A stretch of 64,000 bases of DNA from Rubrivivax gelatinosus. GTDB lineage: Bacteria > Pseudomonadota > Gammaproteobacteria > Burkholderiales > Burkholderiaceae_C. The DNA lies in NCBI RefSeq assembly GCF_004340905.1, contig NZ_SLXD01000013.1:124001-188000 (forward strand), written 5' to 3'. The notes beneath the pieces were generated by a model. It did no database searches, was not told the DNA's origin, and worked only from the letters and a program-made list of their open reading frames with translations. The translations under genes and the position numbers were made by a program. Below, one piece after another: positions 1 through 7,873 of the stretch (its first letter is position 1; each line of letters opens with the position of its first letter).

Positions 1-293
1 AGCAGCGCGGCTTCGCACAGGTCGTCGCTGTAGGCGAAAGCCGTCTTCTCGCCGGCGACGGCGCGCACGCCGACGCCCTGGTCGATGCTGAAGCTGCCGC
101 CCTTGACGATGCCTTCCTCCAGGCTCCAGCCCTCGTGGCGCGTGCTCTGGAAGTACAGGTCGGCGTCGTCGACACGGTGTTCGGCGATCGTCGCCAGCGC
201 CCGCGCGAGCTGTGCCTCGCCGATGCCGGCGGGTTCGAGCAGCGACGACTGCGCGATCGCCAGGCGTTCGAGGGTGGGTTCGCGGGTGATCAT
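1..293 (-). CDS. tldD: TldD, N-terminal part of the TldD/TldE metalloprotease (partial)
   Basis: Only the first 97 codons lie in the window; the gene runs off the left edge. The reverse strand opens with ATG at 293 and reads MITREPTLERLAIAQSS, then DADLYFQSTRHEGWSLEEG and VKGGSFSIDQGVGVRAVAGE. These closely match the N-terminal domain of E. coli TldD (DLYFQSSYHESW, IDQGVGVRAISGEKTGFAY). TldD pairs with TldE/PmbA as a zinc protease that degrades unfolded peptides and matures some modified peptides. The zinc-binding HExxxH part lies outside the window, so activity cannot be judged here. The gene points away from the rsmI cluster. Confidence 0.93.
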   Translation of the reverse strand, partial: MITREPTLERLAIAQSSLLEPAGIGEAQLARALATIAEHRVDDADLYFQSTRHEGWSLEEGIVKGGSFSIDQGVGVRAVAGEKTAFAYSDDLCEAAL

Positions 294-376
294 CGGCGCC
301 TCCGGGTGGGGCGCAGATTGTAGGAGTCGGCTCGTGCCCGTGCCGGCGAGGTGGCGCCGGGCGCCGGGCGCCGCGC

Positions 377-1276
377 TCAGCCGCGCCGCGCCAGGGCCTC
401 CTGGTACAGCGCGTTGCGTGCTGCGCCGCTGATCTCGGCGGCCAGCGCGACGGCCTGCTTCAGCGGCAGCTCGCGCAGCAGCACCTCCAGGGTCTGCAAT
501 GCCAGCGGCGACAGCCCTTCGGCCGCCACCGCGGGCAGCGCGTGCAGCACCAGCACGAACTCCCCGCGCACCCGGTTCGCATCGGCGGCCAGCCAGCCTG
601 GAAGCTCGGCGGCAGCCATCGTCGCCACGGTCTCGAACTGCTTGGTCAGTTCGCGGCACAGCGTCACGCGGCGCTCGGGCGCGGCCTCGGCCAGCGCCGC
701 GCCCAGCGCCTCGATGCGGTGCGGGGCCTCGAACAGCACCTGGGTCGAACGCTCGCCCAGGCAGGCGGCGAGCGCGTCGCGGCGTTCGCCGCCGCGCGAG
801 GGCAGGAAACCGACGAAACGGAAGCCCGCGCCGACGGTGTCGCCGGCGACGCTGAGCGCGGCCACGGCGCTGCTCGCGCCCGGGATCGGGATCACCCGGT
901 GGCCGGCCGCGGCGGCCTGCGCCACCAGCACCGCACCGGGGTCGCTGACCGCCGGCGTGCCGGCGTCGCTGACGTAGGCCACCGACTCGCCCGCGGCCAG
1001 CCGCGTGAGCACCGCGGCGCTGGCGCCCTGTTCGTTGTGGGCGTGCAGCGCGATGAGCGGCTTGTCCAGCCCCAGGTGGCGCAGCAGCTGTGCGCCGACG
1101 CGTGTGTCCTCGCAGGCCACGGCGTCGGCGCGGTCGAGCACGTGCACCGCGCGCAGCGTGAGGTCGGCGAGATTGCCGATCGGCGTGGCGACGACGTAGA
1201 GTGCGCCGGGCGGGAACTGCTGGCTGCCGGCGGCGGCGGTGGCCGCGGCGAGCAGCGCGGAGGGCGTGATGTTCAA
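377..1276 (-). CDS. rsmI: 16S rRNA (cytidine1402-2'-O)-methyltransferase RsmI
   Basis: This SAM-dependent tetrapyrrole-methylase-fold enzyme methylates C1402 in the decoding centre of 16S rRNA. Diagnostic segments are YVVATPIGNLADLTLRA near residue 27, CEDTR, YVSDAGTPAVSDPG, IPGASSAVAALSVAG and FVGFLPSRGGERR. The start is uncertain. The frame stays open to an ATG at 1375, but that adds about 33 unconserved residues and overlaps yraN heavily. A TTG at 1276 gives 299 residues, close to the family length, and overlaps the divergent yraN start by only 8 bp. Head-to-head rsmI/yraN is the same arrangement as yraL and its neighbours in E. coli. Confidence 0.92.
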   Translation of the reverse strand: MNITPSALLAAATAAAGSQQFPPGALYVVATPIGNLADLTLRAVHVLDRADAVACEDTRVGAQLLRHLGLDKPLIALHAHNEQGASAAVLTRLAAGESVAYVSDAGTPAVSDPGAVLVAQAAAAGHRVIPIPGASSAVAALSVAGDTVGAGFRFVGFLPSRGGERRDALAACLGERSTQVLFEAPHRIEALGAALAEAAPERRVTLCRELTKQFETVATMAAAELPGWLAADANRVRGEFVLVLHALPAVAAEGLSPLALQTLEVLLRELPLKQAVALAAEISGAARNALYQEALARRG

Positions 1277-1655
1277 GGGCGCGGCGGGGCAGGGGACGAA
1301 GGCGCTCGGCGATGCCGCCGAGTCTCGGGCGCTGGCCTGGCTGCAAGCACGCGGCCTGACGCTGCTGGAGCGCAATTATCGGGTCGCGCGCGGCCCGCAC
1401 GCGCGCGGCGGCGAAGTCGACCTGATCCTGCGCGACGCCGACGGCACGTTGGTCTTCGTCGAGGTGCGCTCGCGCCGCGGCGGCGGCTTCGGCGGCGCCG
1501 CGGCCAGCGTCGGCGCGACCAAGCGCTCGCGCATCGTCTACGCCGCCCGGCACTACCTGCAGCGCTGGCGCGTGCTGCCGCCGTGCCGCTTCGATGTCGT
1601 CTGCATCGACGACGGGCGCGTTGAGTGGCTTCAGGCGGCCTTCGACGCCGCTTGA
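1269..1655 (+). CDS. yraN: UPF0102 family YraN protein
   Basis: This is a 128-residue protein with the restriction-endonuclease-like core of the family: ERNYR, GGEVDLILRD and FVEVRSRRGGGFGG, followed by SRIVYAARHYL. The E-V-D...E-V-R arrangement resembles a PD-(D/E)XK fold, but no biochemical role is firmly established for the family. I chose ATG 1269 because GGAGGG ends 4 nt upstream; an upstream in-frame start at 1239 adds residues inside the divergent rsmI coding region. It lies between rsmI and diaA, the conserved order in many proteobacteria. Confidence 0.9.
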   Translation: MFKGAAGQGTKALGDAAESRALAWLQARGLTLLERNYRVARGPHARGGEVDLILRDADGTLVFVEVRSRRGGGFGGAAASVGATKRSRIVYAARHYLQRWRVLPPCRFDVVCIDDGRVEWLQAAFDAA

Positions 1656-1706
1656 GCCCGCCGATGGCGGGGTCGTGAAAACCCCGGGCCTTATCATCCG
1701 CCGCCT

Positions 1707-2264
1707 ATGCTCGAGCCGCGAATCCAGCAGCAGTTCTTCGACAGCGCCGACCTGAAGTACCAGACCGCCGAGGCGCTCTCGCGCCCGATCGCCGAGGCCT
1801 GCGGCGCCCTGATCGGGGCCATCACCTCCGGCGGCAAGCTGATGATCGGCGGTGGCGGCACCGCCTCGGCGCTGGCGCTGCACTTCGCGCAGCGCCTGGT
1901 CGGCGGCTACGAGCGCGAGCGCCCGCCGCTGCCGGCGATGGTGCTGGGCGCCGACGCCGAGCAGCTGATCCTGGCGCTGGGCCACCCGGGTGACGTGCTG
2001 TTCTGGATCGAGCCCGCCGATGGCGACGGCCGCCTGGCGCGCGCGGCGATCGCCGCGGCGCACGACAAGGACATGACGGTGGCCGGCATGAGCGCCGGCA
2101 CCGGAGCGGCGGCTGCGGCCGTCGCCGCACAACTCGCCGAAACCGACGTCAAGGTCGCGATCCCGCACGCCCGCGGCGGCCGCGCGCTGGAGCTCCAGCT
2201 GCTCGTGCTGCACTGCCTGTGCGACGCGATCGACCTCCAACTGATGGGAGAACAGGAACCGTGA
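1707..2264 (+). CDS. diaA: SIS-domain protein, DiaA/GmhA-like
   Basis: This 185-residue protein consists of one sugar-isomerase (SIS) domain, with LMIGGGGTASALALHFAQRLVG near residues 47-68. E. coli DiaA binds DnaA and promotes ordered assembly of DnaA on oriC; close relatives (GmhA) are sedoheptulose-7-phosphate isomerases. I prefer DiaA because the gene sits between yraN and a dolP homologue exactly as yraO does in E. coli, and no heptose-pathway gene is adjacent. The stop overlaps the GTG start of dolP (GTGA), suggesting translational coupling. The GmhA alternative cannot be excluded from sequence alone. Confidence 0.82.
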   Translation: MLEPRIQQQFFDSADLKYQTAEALSRPIAEACGALIGAITSGGKLMIGGGGTASALALHFAQRLVGGYERERPPLPAMVLGADAEQLILALGHPGDVLFWIEPADGDGRLARAAIAAAHDKDMTVAGMSAGTGAAAAAVAAQLAETDVKVAIPHARGGRALELQLLVLHCLCDAIDLQLMGEQEP

Positions 2265-2911
2265 ACACCCGACTCGTGATGCGCCCGCTGGCGCTGGCCC
2301 TGGCCGCTGCGGCAGCCGCAGCGGCGCTTTCGGCCTGCGCGCCGCTGATCGTCGGCGGTGCGATGGTCGGCGGCAGCATGATGGTCATCGACCGCCGCAC
2401 CTCGGGTGCGCAGGTCGAGGACCAGGGCATCGAACTCAAGGCCGCCGCCGCCGTGCGAGACCTGGCGACGCTGGGCCACGTCAACATCACCAGCTACAAC
2501 CGCATGGTGCTGCTGACCGGCGAGGTGCCGTCCGAGGACGACCGCCAGCGTGTCGAGCGCGCCGTCCAGCGGGTGGAGAACGTGCGCAGCGTCGCCAACG
2601 AACTGGCCGTCGCCGGCAGCAGCTCGCTGGGCTCGCGTTCGACCGACTCGATCATCACCAGCAAGGTGAAGGCGACCTTCGTCGACGCCAAGGACCTGCA
2701 GGCGCCGTCGATCAAGGTCGTCACCGAGCGTGCGATCGTCTACCTGATGGGCCGTGTGACCGAGCGCGAGGCCACGCGTGCCGCCGACCTGGCACGTTCG
2801 GTCTCCGGCGTGCACAAGGTCGTGCGCGTGTTCGAGGTGATCAGCGAGAGCGAACTGGCCAACCTGCAGCGTGCGACGCAGCCCGCCCAGCCGGCGTCCG
2901 GCGCGCGCTGA
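2261..2911 (+). CDS. dolP: DolP-like BON-domain outer-membrane lipoprotein
   Basis: The product is about 216 residues. It begins with a signal peptide ending in the lipobox LSAC, followed by two BON domains (roughly residues 55-120 and 130-200). GTG 2261 is preferred because AGGA lies just upstream and it overlaps the diaA stop; ATG 2279 is possible but shortens the signal peptide. In E. coli, DolP (YraP) is an outer-membrane lipoprotein that binds anionic phospholipid, localises to the division site and supports envelope integrity and BamA function. The C-terminus is a short Ala/Gln/Pro tail. A hairpin with a short T run follows the stop. Confidence 0.9.
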   Translation: MNTRLVMRPLALALAAAAAAAALSACAPLIVGGAMVGGSMMVIDRRTSGAQVEDQGIELKAAAAVRDLATLGHVNITSYNRMVLLTGEVPSEDDRQRVERAVQRVENVRSVANELAVAGSSSLGSRSTDSIITSKVKATFVDAKDLQAPSIKVVTERAIVYLMGRVTEREATRAADLARSVSGVHKVVRVFEVISESELANLQRATQPAQPASGAR

Positions 2912-2916
2912 GCGCG

Positions 2917-2939
2917 CGGGCGGCGGCGCCGCCCGTTTT
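2917..2939 (+). terminator. Putative intrinsic terminator after dolP
   Basis: CGGGCGGC and GCCGCCCG form a perfect 8-bp stem with a GGC loop, directly followed by TTTT. It lies between the dolP stop and the convergent stop of the dehydrogenase gene, so it probably ends rightward transcription of the yraN-diaA-dolP unit. The T run is short. Confidence 0.6.
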
Positions 2940-3829
2940 CAGCGCAGGCGCTTGATCAGGCTGGACGTGTCCCAGCGTTGCCCGCCCAGCGCCTGCAGCT
3001 CGGCGTAGAACTGGTCGACCAGCGCCGTCACCGGCAGGCGCGCGCCGTTGCGGCGCCCCTCGTCGAGCACCAGGCCGAGGTCCTTGCGCATCCAGTCGAC
3101 GGCGAAGCCGAAGTCGAACTTCCCTTCGACCATCGTCTTGCCGCGGTTGTCCATCTGCCAGCTCTGTGCCGCGCCCTTGCCGATGACGTCGAGCACCCGC
3201 GGCATGTCCAGCCCGGCGTGCTGACCGAAGGCGATCGCTTCGGCCAGGCCCTGCACCAGGCCGGCGATGGCGATCTGGTTGACCATCTTCGCGAGCTGGC
3301 CGGCGCCGCTGTCGCCGATGCGCGTGACGGCGCGCGCGAAGGCCATCGCCACCGGCTTCATCGCCTCGAACGGCGCCTCGTCGCCGCCGCACATCACGGT
3401 CAGCACGCCGTTGACGGCGCCGGCCTGGCCGCCGGAGACCGGGGCGTCGACGAAGGGCAGGCCGCGCGCGGCCGCCGTGGCGTGCAGCTCGCGCGCGACT
3501 TCGGCCGAGGCCGTGGTGTGGTCCACGAAGATCGCACCCGGCGCCATGCCGGCGAAAGCGCCGGCCTCGCCCAGCGTCACCGCGCGCAGGTCGTCGTCGT
3601 TGCCGACGCAGCAGAAGACGAGCTCGGCGCCGGCGGCCGCGGCCGCCGGCGTCGGCGCGCTGGCCCCGCCGTGTTCGGCGACCCAGGCCTGGGCCTTGGC
3701 CGCGCTGCGGTTGTAGACGCTGACGCGGTGCCCGGCGCGGGCCAGGTGCCCGGCCATCGGGTAGCCCATGACGCCCAGGCCGATGAAGGCGACGGCGCGG
3801 GGCGGGATGGTGTCGTAGGTCTTGCTCAT
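2939..3829 (-). CDS. 3-hydroxyisobutyrate dehydrogenase-family NAD(P)-dependent oxidoreductase
   Basis: This 296-residue beta-hydroxyacid dehydrogenase has a Rossmann motif FIGLGVMGYPMAGHL (residues 15-29), the substrate-binding segment DAPVSGGQAGA (128-138) and the catalytic lysine K181 in GAGQLAKMVNQ. Candidate substrates are 3-hydroxyisobutyrate, tartronate semialdehyde or succinic semialdehyde; sequence alone does not decide. mmsA, which acts downstream of 3-hydroxyisobutyrate in valine catabolism, lies 42 kb away, so linkage gives no support. It follows pilU on the same strand with a gap of about 56 bp and may be read through from that transcript. Confidence 0.88.
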   Translation of the reverse strand: MSKTYDTIPPRAVAFIGLGVMGYPMAGHLARAGHRVSVYNRSAAKAQAWVAEHGGASAPTPAAAAAGAELVFCCVGNDDDLRAVTLGEAGAFAGMAPGAIFVDHTTASAEVARELHATAAARGLPFVDAPVSGGQAGAVNGVLTVMCGGDEAPFEAMKPVAMAFARAVTRIGDSGAGQLAKMVNQIAIAGLVQGLAEAIAFGQHAGLDMPRVLDVIGKGAAQSWQMDNRGKTMVEGKFDFGFAVDWMRKDLGLVLDEGRRNGARLPVTALVDQFYAELQALGGQRWDTSSLIKRLR

Positions 3830-3885
3830 CGGCGGGCGGCTTTCGGCGGTGGGGGACGCCGATTCTGCCGCCCGGGCGCGCCGCG

Positions 3886-5022
3886 TCAGATGACGCGCAT
3901 GTTCTCCGTGCCGGCGGCGAGGTCGCGGCTGCGTGCGCGCTGGCTGTTGAGCTTGATCTGCAGGCGCAGGTCGTTGACCGAATCGGCGTTGCGCAGCGCG
4001 TCCTCGTAGCCCACGGCGCCGGCTTCGTAGAGGTCGAACAGCGACTGGTCGAAGGTCTGCATGCCGAGCTCGCGCGAGCGTTTCATCAGCTCCTTGATCT
4101 CGCCGATCTCGCCCTTGAAGATCATGTCCGAGACCAGCGGCGTGTTGAGCATGATCTCCACCGCCGCGATGCGGCCGCGCCCCTGCTCGCGTGGCAGCAG
4201 GCGCTGGCTGACCAGCGCCTTCAGGTTCAGCGACAGGTCCATCAGCAGCTGGCCGCGGCGCTCCTCGGGGAAGAAGTTGATGATCCGGTCCAGCGCCTGG
4301 TTGGCGCTGTTGGCGTGCAGCGTGGCCATGCACAGGTGGCCGGTCTCGGAGAACGCCACCGCGTGCTCCATCGTCTCGCGGTCGCGGATCTCGCCCATCA
4401 GGATCACGTCGGGCGCCTGGCGCAGCGTGTTCTTCAGCGCCTGCTCCCAGCCGTCGGTGTCCACGCCCACCTCGCGCTGCGTGACGATGCAGTTCTTGTG
4501 CGGATGCACGAACTCGATCGGGTCCTCGACGGTGATGATGTGGCCGTAGGAGTGTTCGTTGCGCCAGTCGACCATCGCCGCCAGCGAGGTGCTCTTGCCC
4601 GAGCCGGTGGCGCCGACGAAGATGACCAGCCCGCGCTTGGTCATCGCGATCTCCTTGAGCACGCCGGGCAGACCCAGCGAGTCGATCGTCGGCAGCGTCT
4701 GCGGGATCGTGCGCAGCACCAGCCCGACCTGGCCCTGCTGCATGAAGGCGTTGACGCGAAAGCGCCCCACGCCCAGCGGGCTGATCGCGAAGTTGCACTC
4801 CTTGGTGCGCTCGAACTCGGCGGCCTGCTTGTCGTTCATCACCGCGCGCGCCAGCTGCAGCGTGTGCTGGCCGGTCAGCGGCTGCGGCGAGACCTTGGTC
4901 ACCTTGCCGTCGACCTTGATCGCCGGCGGGAAGTCGGCGGTGAGAAAGAGGTCCGAGCCGCTGCGCGTGACCATCAGCCGCAGCAGGTCGTTGACGAATT
5001 TCGAGGCCTGGTCGCGTTCCAT
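3886..5022 (-). CDS. pilU: Type IV pilus twitching motility ATPase PilU
   Basis: This 378-residue secretion ATPase of the PilT/PilU class has Walker A GATGSGKS (137-144), an Asp-box region ITVEDPIEFVH, Walker B VILMGEIRD (206-214) and a His-box TGHLCMATLHAN. PilU is a PilT-dependent accessory retraction motor at the inner-membrane base of the pilus. The assignment over PilT rests on the divergent N-terminus, the longer C-terminal tail and its position as the second PilT-like gene. GGGAG precedes ATG 5022. The order pilT, CNB gene, pilU on one strand indicates an operon. Confidence 0.94.
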   Translation of the reverse strand: MERDQASKFVNDLLRLMVTRSGSDLFLTADFPPAIKVDGKVTKVSPQPLTGQHTLQLARAVMNDKQAAEFERTKECNFAISPLGVGRFRVNAFMQQGQVGLVLRTIPQTLPTIDSLGLPGVLKEIAMTKRGLVIFVGATGSGKSTSLAAMVDWRNEHSYGHIITVEDPIEFVHPHKNCIVTQREVGVDTDGWEQALKNTLRQAPDVILMGEIRDRETMEHAVAFSETGHLCMATLHANSANQALDRIINFFPEERRGQLLMDLSLNLKALVSQRLLPREQGRGRIAAVEIMLNTPLVSDMIFKGEIGEIKELMKRSRELGMQTFDQSLFDLYEAGAVGYEDALRNADSVNDLRLQIKLNSQRARSRDLAAGTENMRVI

Positions 5023-5042
5023 CTGGTGTTCTCCCTGTGCGT

Positions 5043-5564
5043 TCAGGCGTCGCCGAGCAGTGCCGACAGCCGCGTGCTGGTCTGGCGCAGCCGCAGCGAC
5101 AGCCGCCTGGCCAGCGCTGCCAGCAGCATCAGTGCCAGCGGCGCGTCGGTGTTCATCAGCGCCAGCAGCTGCGTGGTCTCGAGCACCGCGAGCACGCAGG
5201 GCTCGGTGCTGCGGCAGTCCGACAGCCGCGGGCCGGCGTCCAGCAGCGACATCTCGCCGAGCACGTCGCCCGGGCGGATCTCGGCCAGCCGCGTCGCGGC
5301 GCTGCCGCCCTGGCGCTCGACGACGACCACGCCCTCGAGCACCACGATCATGAACTCGCCCGGCTCGTCCTGGACGATCAGCCGCTGGCCGGCGCCGACA
5401 CGCACGAACACGAGATACGGCGCCAGCCGCGCCATCGACGCCTCGTCGAACGGCCGCCGCCCGCCCGCCCACAGCGCCGCCAGCCGCCGCAGCCCTTCGT
5501 CCGCGTCGAACGGCAGCGCCCCGACCTGCGCCGCACGCTGCGCCCACGAAGCGGCGTCGCTCAT
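5043..5564 (-). CDS. Cyclic nucleotide-binding (CNB) domain protein between pilT and pilU
   Basis: This 173-residue protein is almost entirely one Crp-like CNB fold. Visible elements are VRVGAGQRLIVQDEPGEFMIVVLEG, VERQGGSAATRLAEIRPGDVLGEMSLLDAGPRLSD and a C-terminal helix. No helix-turn-helix follows, so it is not a Crp-type transcription factor. The phosphate-binding cassette region reads GDVLGEMSLLDAGPRLSD; the usual R-(S/T)-A-(T/S) tip is altered, so ligand binding is uncertain. It is embedded in the pilT-pilU operon, 20 bp before pilU, which suggests a regulatory or scaffold role in pilus retraction. Confidence 0.85.
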   Translation of the reverse strand: MSDAASWAQRAAQVGALPFDADEGLRRLAALWAGGRRPFDEASMARLAPYLVFVRVGAGQRLIVQDEPGEFMIVVLEGVVVVERQGGSAATRLAEIRPGDVLGEMSLLDAGPRLSDCRSTEPCVLAVLETTQLLALMNTDAPLALMLLAALARRLSLRLRQTSTRLSALLGDA

Positions 5565-5640
5565 GCGCGTTCCCGGCCCAGCGCAGGCGTGCAGAGGGTG
5601 GCGAACCGACGGCCTATCAAGCAGACGCCGCGGACTGGCT

Positions 5641-5702
5641 TTGCCCGGCCGCTGGCGTCGCCCCCCCGGGGGGGCGCGCCGAAGGCGCTACGGGGGGGGG
5701 CC
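5641..5702. repeat. C/G-tract palindromic intergenic repeat between pilT and the CNB gene
   Basis: The 142-bp gap between the pilT stop and the CNB start contains a perfect 16-nt palindrome (seven C then seven G, flanked by G and C; 5660-5675), an adjacent GCGCC-GAA-GGCGC hairpin (5676-5688) and a terminal run of G. This architecture recurs in divergent form at 14064-14128. Such elements are common intergenic repeats in Burkholderiales. It may act as a partial terminator or an mRNA-stabilising structure inside the pil operon. Confidence 0.6.
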
Positions 5703-5706
5703 ATCG

Positions 5707-6750
5707 TCACCCGGGGAAGTTCTCGGGAATCTTCGCCTTGCCCCGCGCCTCGGCCGGCGTGATGACGTTGCGGCGCACCAGGTCGGCGAGGTTCTGGTCC
5801 AGCGTCTGCATGCCCAGGCTCTGGCCGGTCTGGATCGACGAGTACATCTGGGCGATCTTGTTCTCGCGGATCAGGTTCTTGATCGCCGAGGTGGCGATCA
5901 TGATCTCGTGCGCGGCCACGCGCCCCGAGCCGTCCTTGAGCTTGCACAGCGTCTGCGAGATCACCGCGACCAGCGACTCCGACAGCATCGCGCGCACCAT
6001 CTCCTTCTCGGCCGCCGGGAAGACGTCGACGACGCGGTCGATGGTCTTGGCGGCGCTCGAGGTGTGCAGCGTGCCGAACACGAGGTGGCCGGTCTCGGCG
6101 GCGGTCAGCGCCAGGCGGATCGTCTCCAGGTCGCGCATTTCGCCGACCAGCACCGCGTCCGGGTCCTCGCGCAGCGCCGAACGCAGCGCGTTGGCAAAGG
6201 ACAGCGTGTGCGGGCCGACCTCGCGCTGGTTGACCAGGCACTTCTTGCTCTCGTGCACGAACTCGATCGGGTCCTCGACGGTGAGCACGTGGCCGTACTC
6301 GTTCTCGTTGAGGTGGTTGACCATCGCCGCCAGCGTCGTGCTCTTGCCCGAGCCGGTGGGGCCGGTGACCAGCACCAGGCCACGCGGCTTCAAGGCCAGG
6401 TCGGCAAAGACCTTGGGCGTGCCCAGCTGCTCCAGCGTCAGGATCTTGCTCGGGATCGTGCGGAACACCGCGCCGGCGCCGCGGTTCTGGTTGAACGCGT
6501 TGACGCGGAAACGCGCCAGGCCCTGGATCTCGAAGCTGAAGTCGCACTCCAGCGTGTCCTCGTAGTGCTTGCGCTGGGCGTCGTTCATGATGTCGTAGAC
6601 CATCGCGTGGACCATCTTGTGGTCCAGCGGTTCGACATTGATTCGACGCACATCGCCGTGCACGCGGATCATCGGCGGCAGCCCAGCCGACAGGTGCAGG
6701 TCCGAGGCCTTGTTCTTGACCGAGAATGCGAGCAGCTGGGTGATGTCCAT
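5707..6750 (-). CDS. pilT: Type IV pilus retraction ATPase PilT
   Basis: This 347-residue hexameric retraction motor starts MDITQLLAFSVKNKASDLHL. It carries Walker A GPTGSGKST (130-138), Asp-box VLTVEDPIEFVH, Walker B AVLVGEMRD (199-207), His-box TGHLVFGTLHT (220-230) and the PilT-specific C-terminal segment AIKNLIRENKIAQMYSSIQ. It powers pilus depolymerisation for twitching, surface sensing and DNA uptake. It is the first gene of a leftward operon with the CNB gene and pilU, and is divergent from yggS across about 42 bp, an arrangement seen in many Proteobacteria. Confidence 0.97.
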   Translation of the reverse strand: MDITQLLAFSVKNKASDLHLSAGLPPMIRVHGDVRRINVEPLDHKMVHAMVYDIMNDAQRKHYEDTLECDFSFEIQGLARFRVNAFNQNRGAGAVFRTIPSKILTLEQLGTPKVFADLALKPRGLVLVTGPTGSGKSTTLAAMVNHLNENEYGHVLTVEDPIEFVHESKKCLVNQREVGPHTLSFANALRSALREDPDAVLVGEMRDLETIRLALTAAETGHLVFGTLHTSSAAKTIDRVVDVFPAAEKEMVRAMLSESLVAVISQTLCKLKDGSGRVAAHEIMIATSAIKNLIRENKIAQMYSSIQTGQSLGMQTLDQNLADLVRRNVITPAEARGKAKIPENFPG

Positions 6751-6792
6751 GACGGGAGTGCAAGGGCACCTTCGCCCAGTGATCGAAAGATT

Positions 6793-7485
6793 ATGGGCAG
6801 CATCGGAAGCAACCTGCAAGAAGTGAAGCGGCGTATCGCCGCAGCCGCGAATGCGGCCGGCCGTGACGCGCAAAGCGTCACGCTGCTGGCGGTGTCCAAG
6901 ACCTTTCCCGCCGCCGACGTGCGCGCCGCGCACGCCGCCGGACAGCGTGCCTTCGGCGAGAACTACGTGCAGGAGGCGCTGGCCAAGATCGCCGAACTCG
7001 CCGACCTGCGCCCGCAGCTCGAATGGCACCTGATCGGCCCGCTGCAGAGCAACAAGACGCGCCCGGTGGCCGAGGCCTTCGACTGGGTGCACTCGGTCGA
7101 CCGGCTGAAGATCGCCCAGCGCCTGGCCGAGCAGCGCCCGGCCTGGCTGCCGCCGCTGCAGCTGTGCCTGCAGGTCAACGTCAGCGGCGAGGCCTCCAAG
7201 AGCGGCTGCGCGCCCGAGGAGCTGCCGTCGCTGGCGCACGCCGTCGCCGCGCTGCCGGCCGACCGGGTGCGGCTGCGTGGTCTGATGGCCATCCCCGAGC
7301 CCGCCGAGGACCCGGCGGCGCAGCGCCTGCCGCTGGCGCGGCTGCGCACGATGCTCGACACGCTGAATGCCGACGGCCTGGCGCTGGACACCTTGTCGAT
7401 GGGCATGAGCGCCGACCTCGAGGCCGCCGTCGCCGAGGGCGCGACGCTGGTGCGCATCGGCACGGCGATCTTCGGCCGCCGCTGA
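6793..7485 (+). CDS. yggS: YggS/PROSC-family PLP homeostasis protein
   Basis: This 230-residue PLP-binding TIM-barrel protein has the conserved lysine K36 in LLAVSKTFP, the segment FGENYVQEALAKI, WHLIGPLQSNKTR, HSVDRLKIAQRL and the terminal SMGMSADLEAAVAEGATLVRIG, which binds the cofactor phosphate. The family controls free PLP levels and prevents PLP toxicity; it has no known catalytic reaction. ATG 6793 follows a weak GAAAG. It is divergent from pilT, with promoters for both expected in the short gap. Confidence 0.95.
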   Translation: MGSIGSNLQEVKRRIAAAANAAGRDAQSVTLLAVSKTFPAADVRAAHAAGQRAFGENYVQEALAKIAELADLRPQLEWHLIGPLQSNKTRPVAEAFDWVHSVDRLKIAQRLAEQRPAWLPPLQLCLQVNVSGEASKSGCAPEELPSLAHAVAALPADRVRLRGLMAIPEPAEDPAAQRLPLARLRTMLDTLNADGLALDTLSMGMSADLEAAVAEGATLVRIGTAIFGRR

Positions 7486-7496
7486 AGGCGCCCGAT

Positions 7497-7706
7497 CTAG
7501 TACAGCCCCAGCGCGACGCCGAGCTCGAGCGCCAGCGCGGTCACGAGCGCGGTGATCGCCGCGCCTTCGACCAGCGCCAGGCGCCGCCGCTCGGCCGCAT
7601 CGGCGGGGCTGGGCAGCGGCGCATCAAGAGGCAGCTCGCCCAGGCCGGAAGGCGCGAAGCTGGTCGTCGGGCCGGCGCGGCCCGAGTGGTCGGTGTTCGA
7701 GAACAT
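7497..7706 (-). CDS. Small single-pass membrane protein (69 aa), function unknown
   Basis: This small ORF begins MFSNTDHSGRAGPTT and has a very good GGGAG Shine-Dalgarno 5 nt before ATG 7706. The first half is polar and Pro/Ser-rich; residues about 50-69 (AAITALVTALALELGVALGL) form one hydrophobic segment at the extreme C-terminus, preceded by the charged AAERRRLALVEG. This fits a tail-anchored protein with its N-terminus in the cytoplasm. I do not recognise the family. It ends 11 bp from the convergent yggS stop. Confidence 0.6.
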   Translation of the reverse strand: MFSNTDHSGRAGPTTSFAPSGLGELPLDAPLPSPADAAERRRLALVEGAAITALVTALALELGVALGLY

Positions 7707-7873
7707 TCGTACTCCCTGTCGTTCCCGATGTCGTCGTGCCGCACGAGCGGCCGGCGCCGATCTAACCATCGTTTTTGGTGAATCGGCATGGGAGTCACCC
7801 GGCTGCAGGGTGCAGGCCGTGGTGTCGTTCTCGATTTCAGCGATTCGGCCGGGGTGCAGGCCGCCGGCCGTGT

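Noticed and set aside
1277..1375. N-terminal extension of rsmI to ATG 1375
   Set aside because: The extra residues are not conserved and overlap the yraN coding region; TTG 1276 gives the family length.
4315..7485. A rightward frame of about 1056 codons across pilU, the CNB gene, pilT and into yggS
   Set aside because: Only its last 231 codons (yggS, from 6793) show conserved motifs; the rest is antisense to three real genes.
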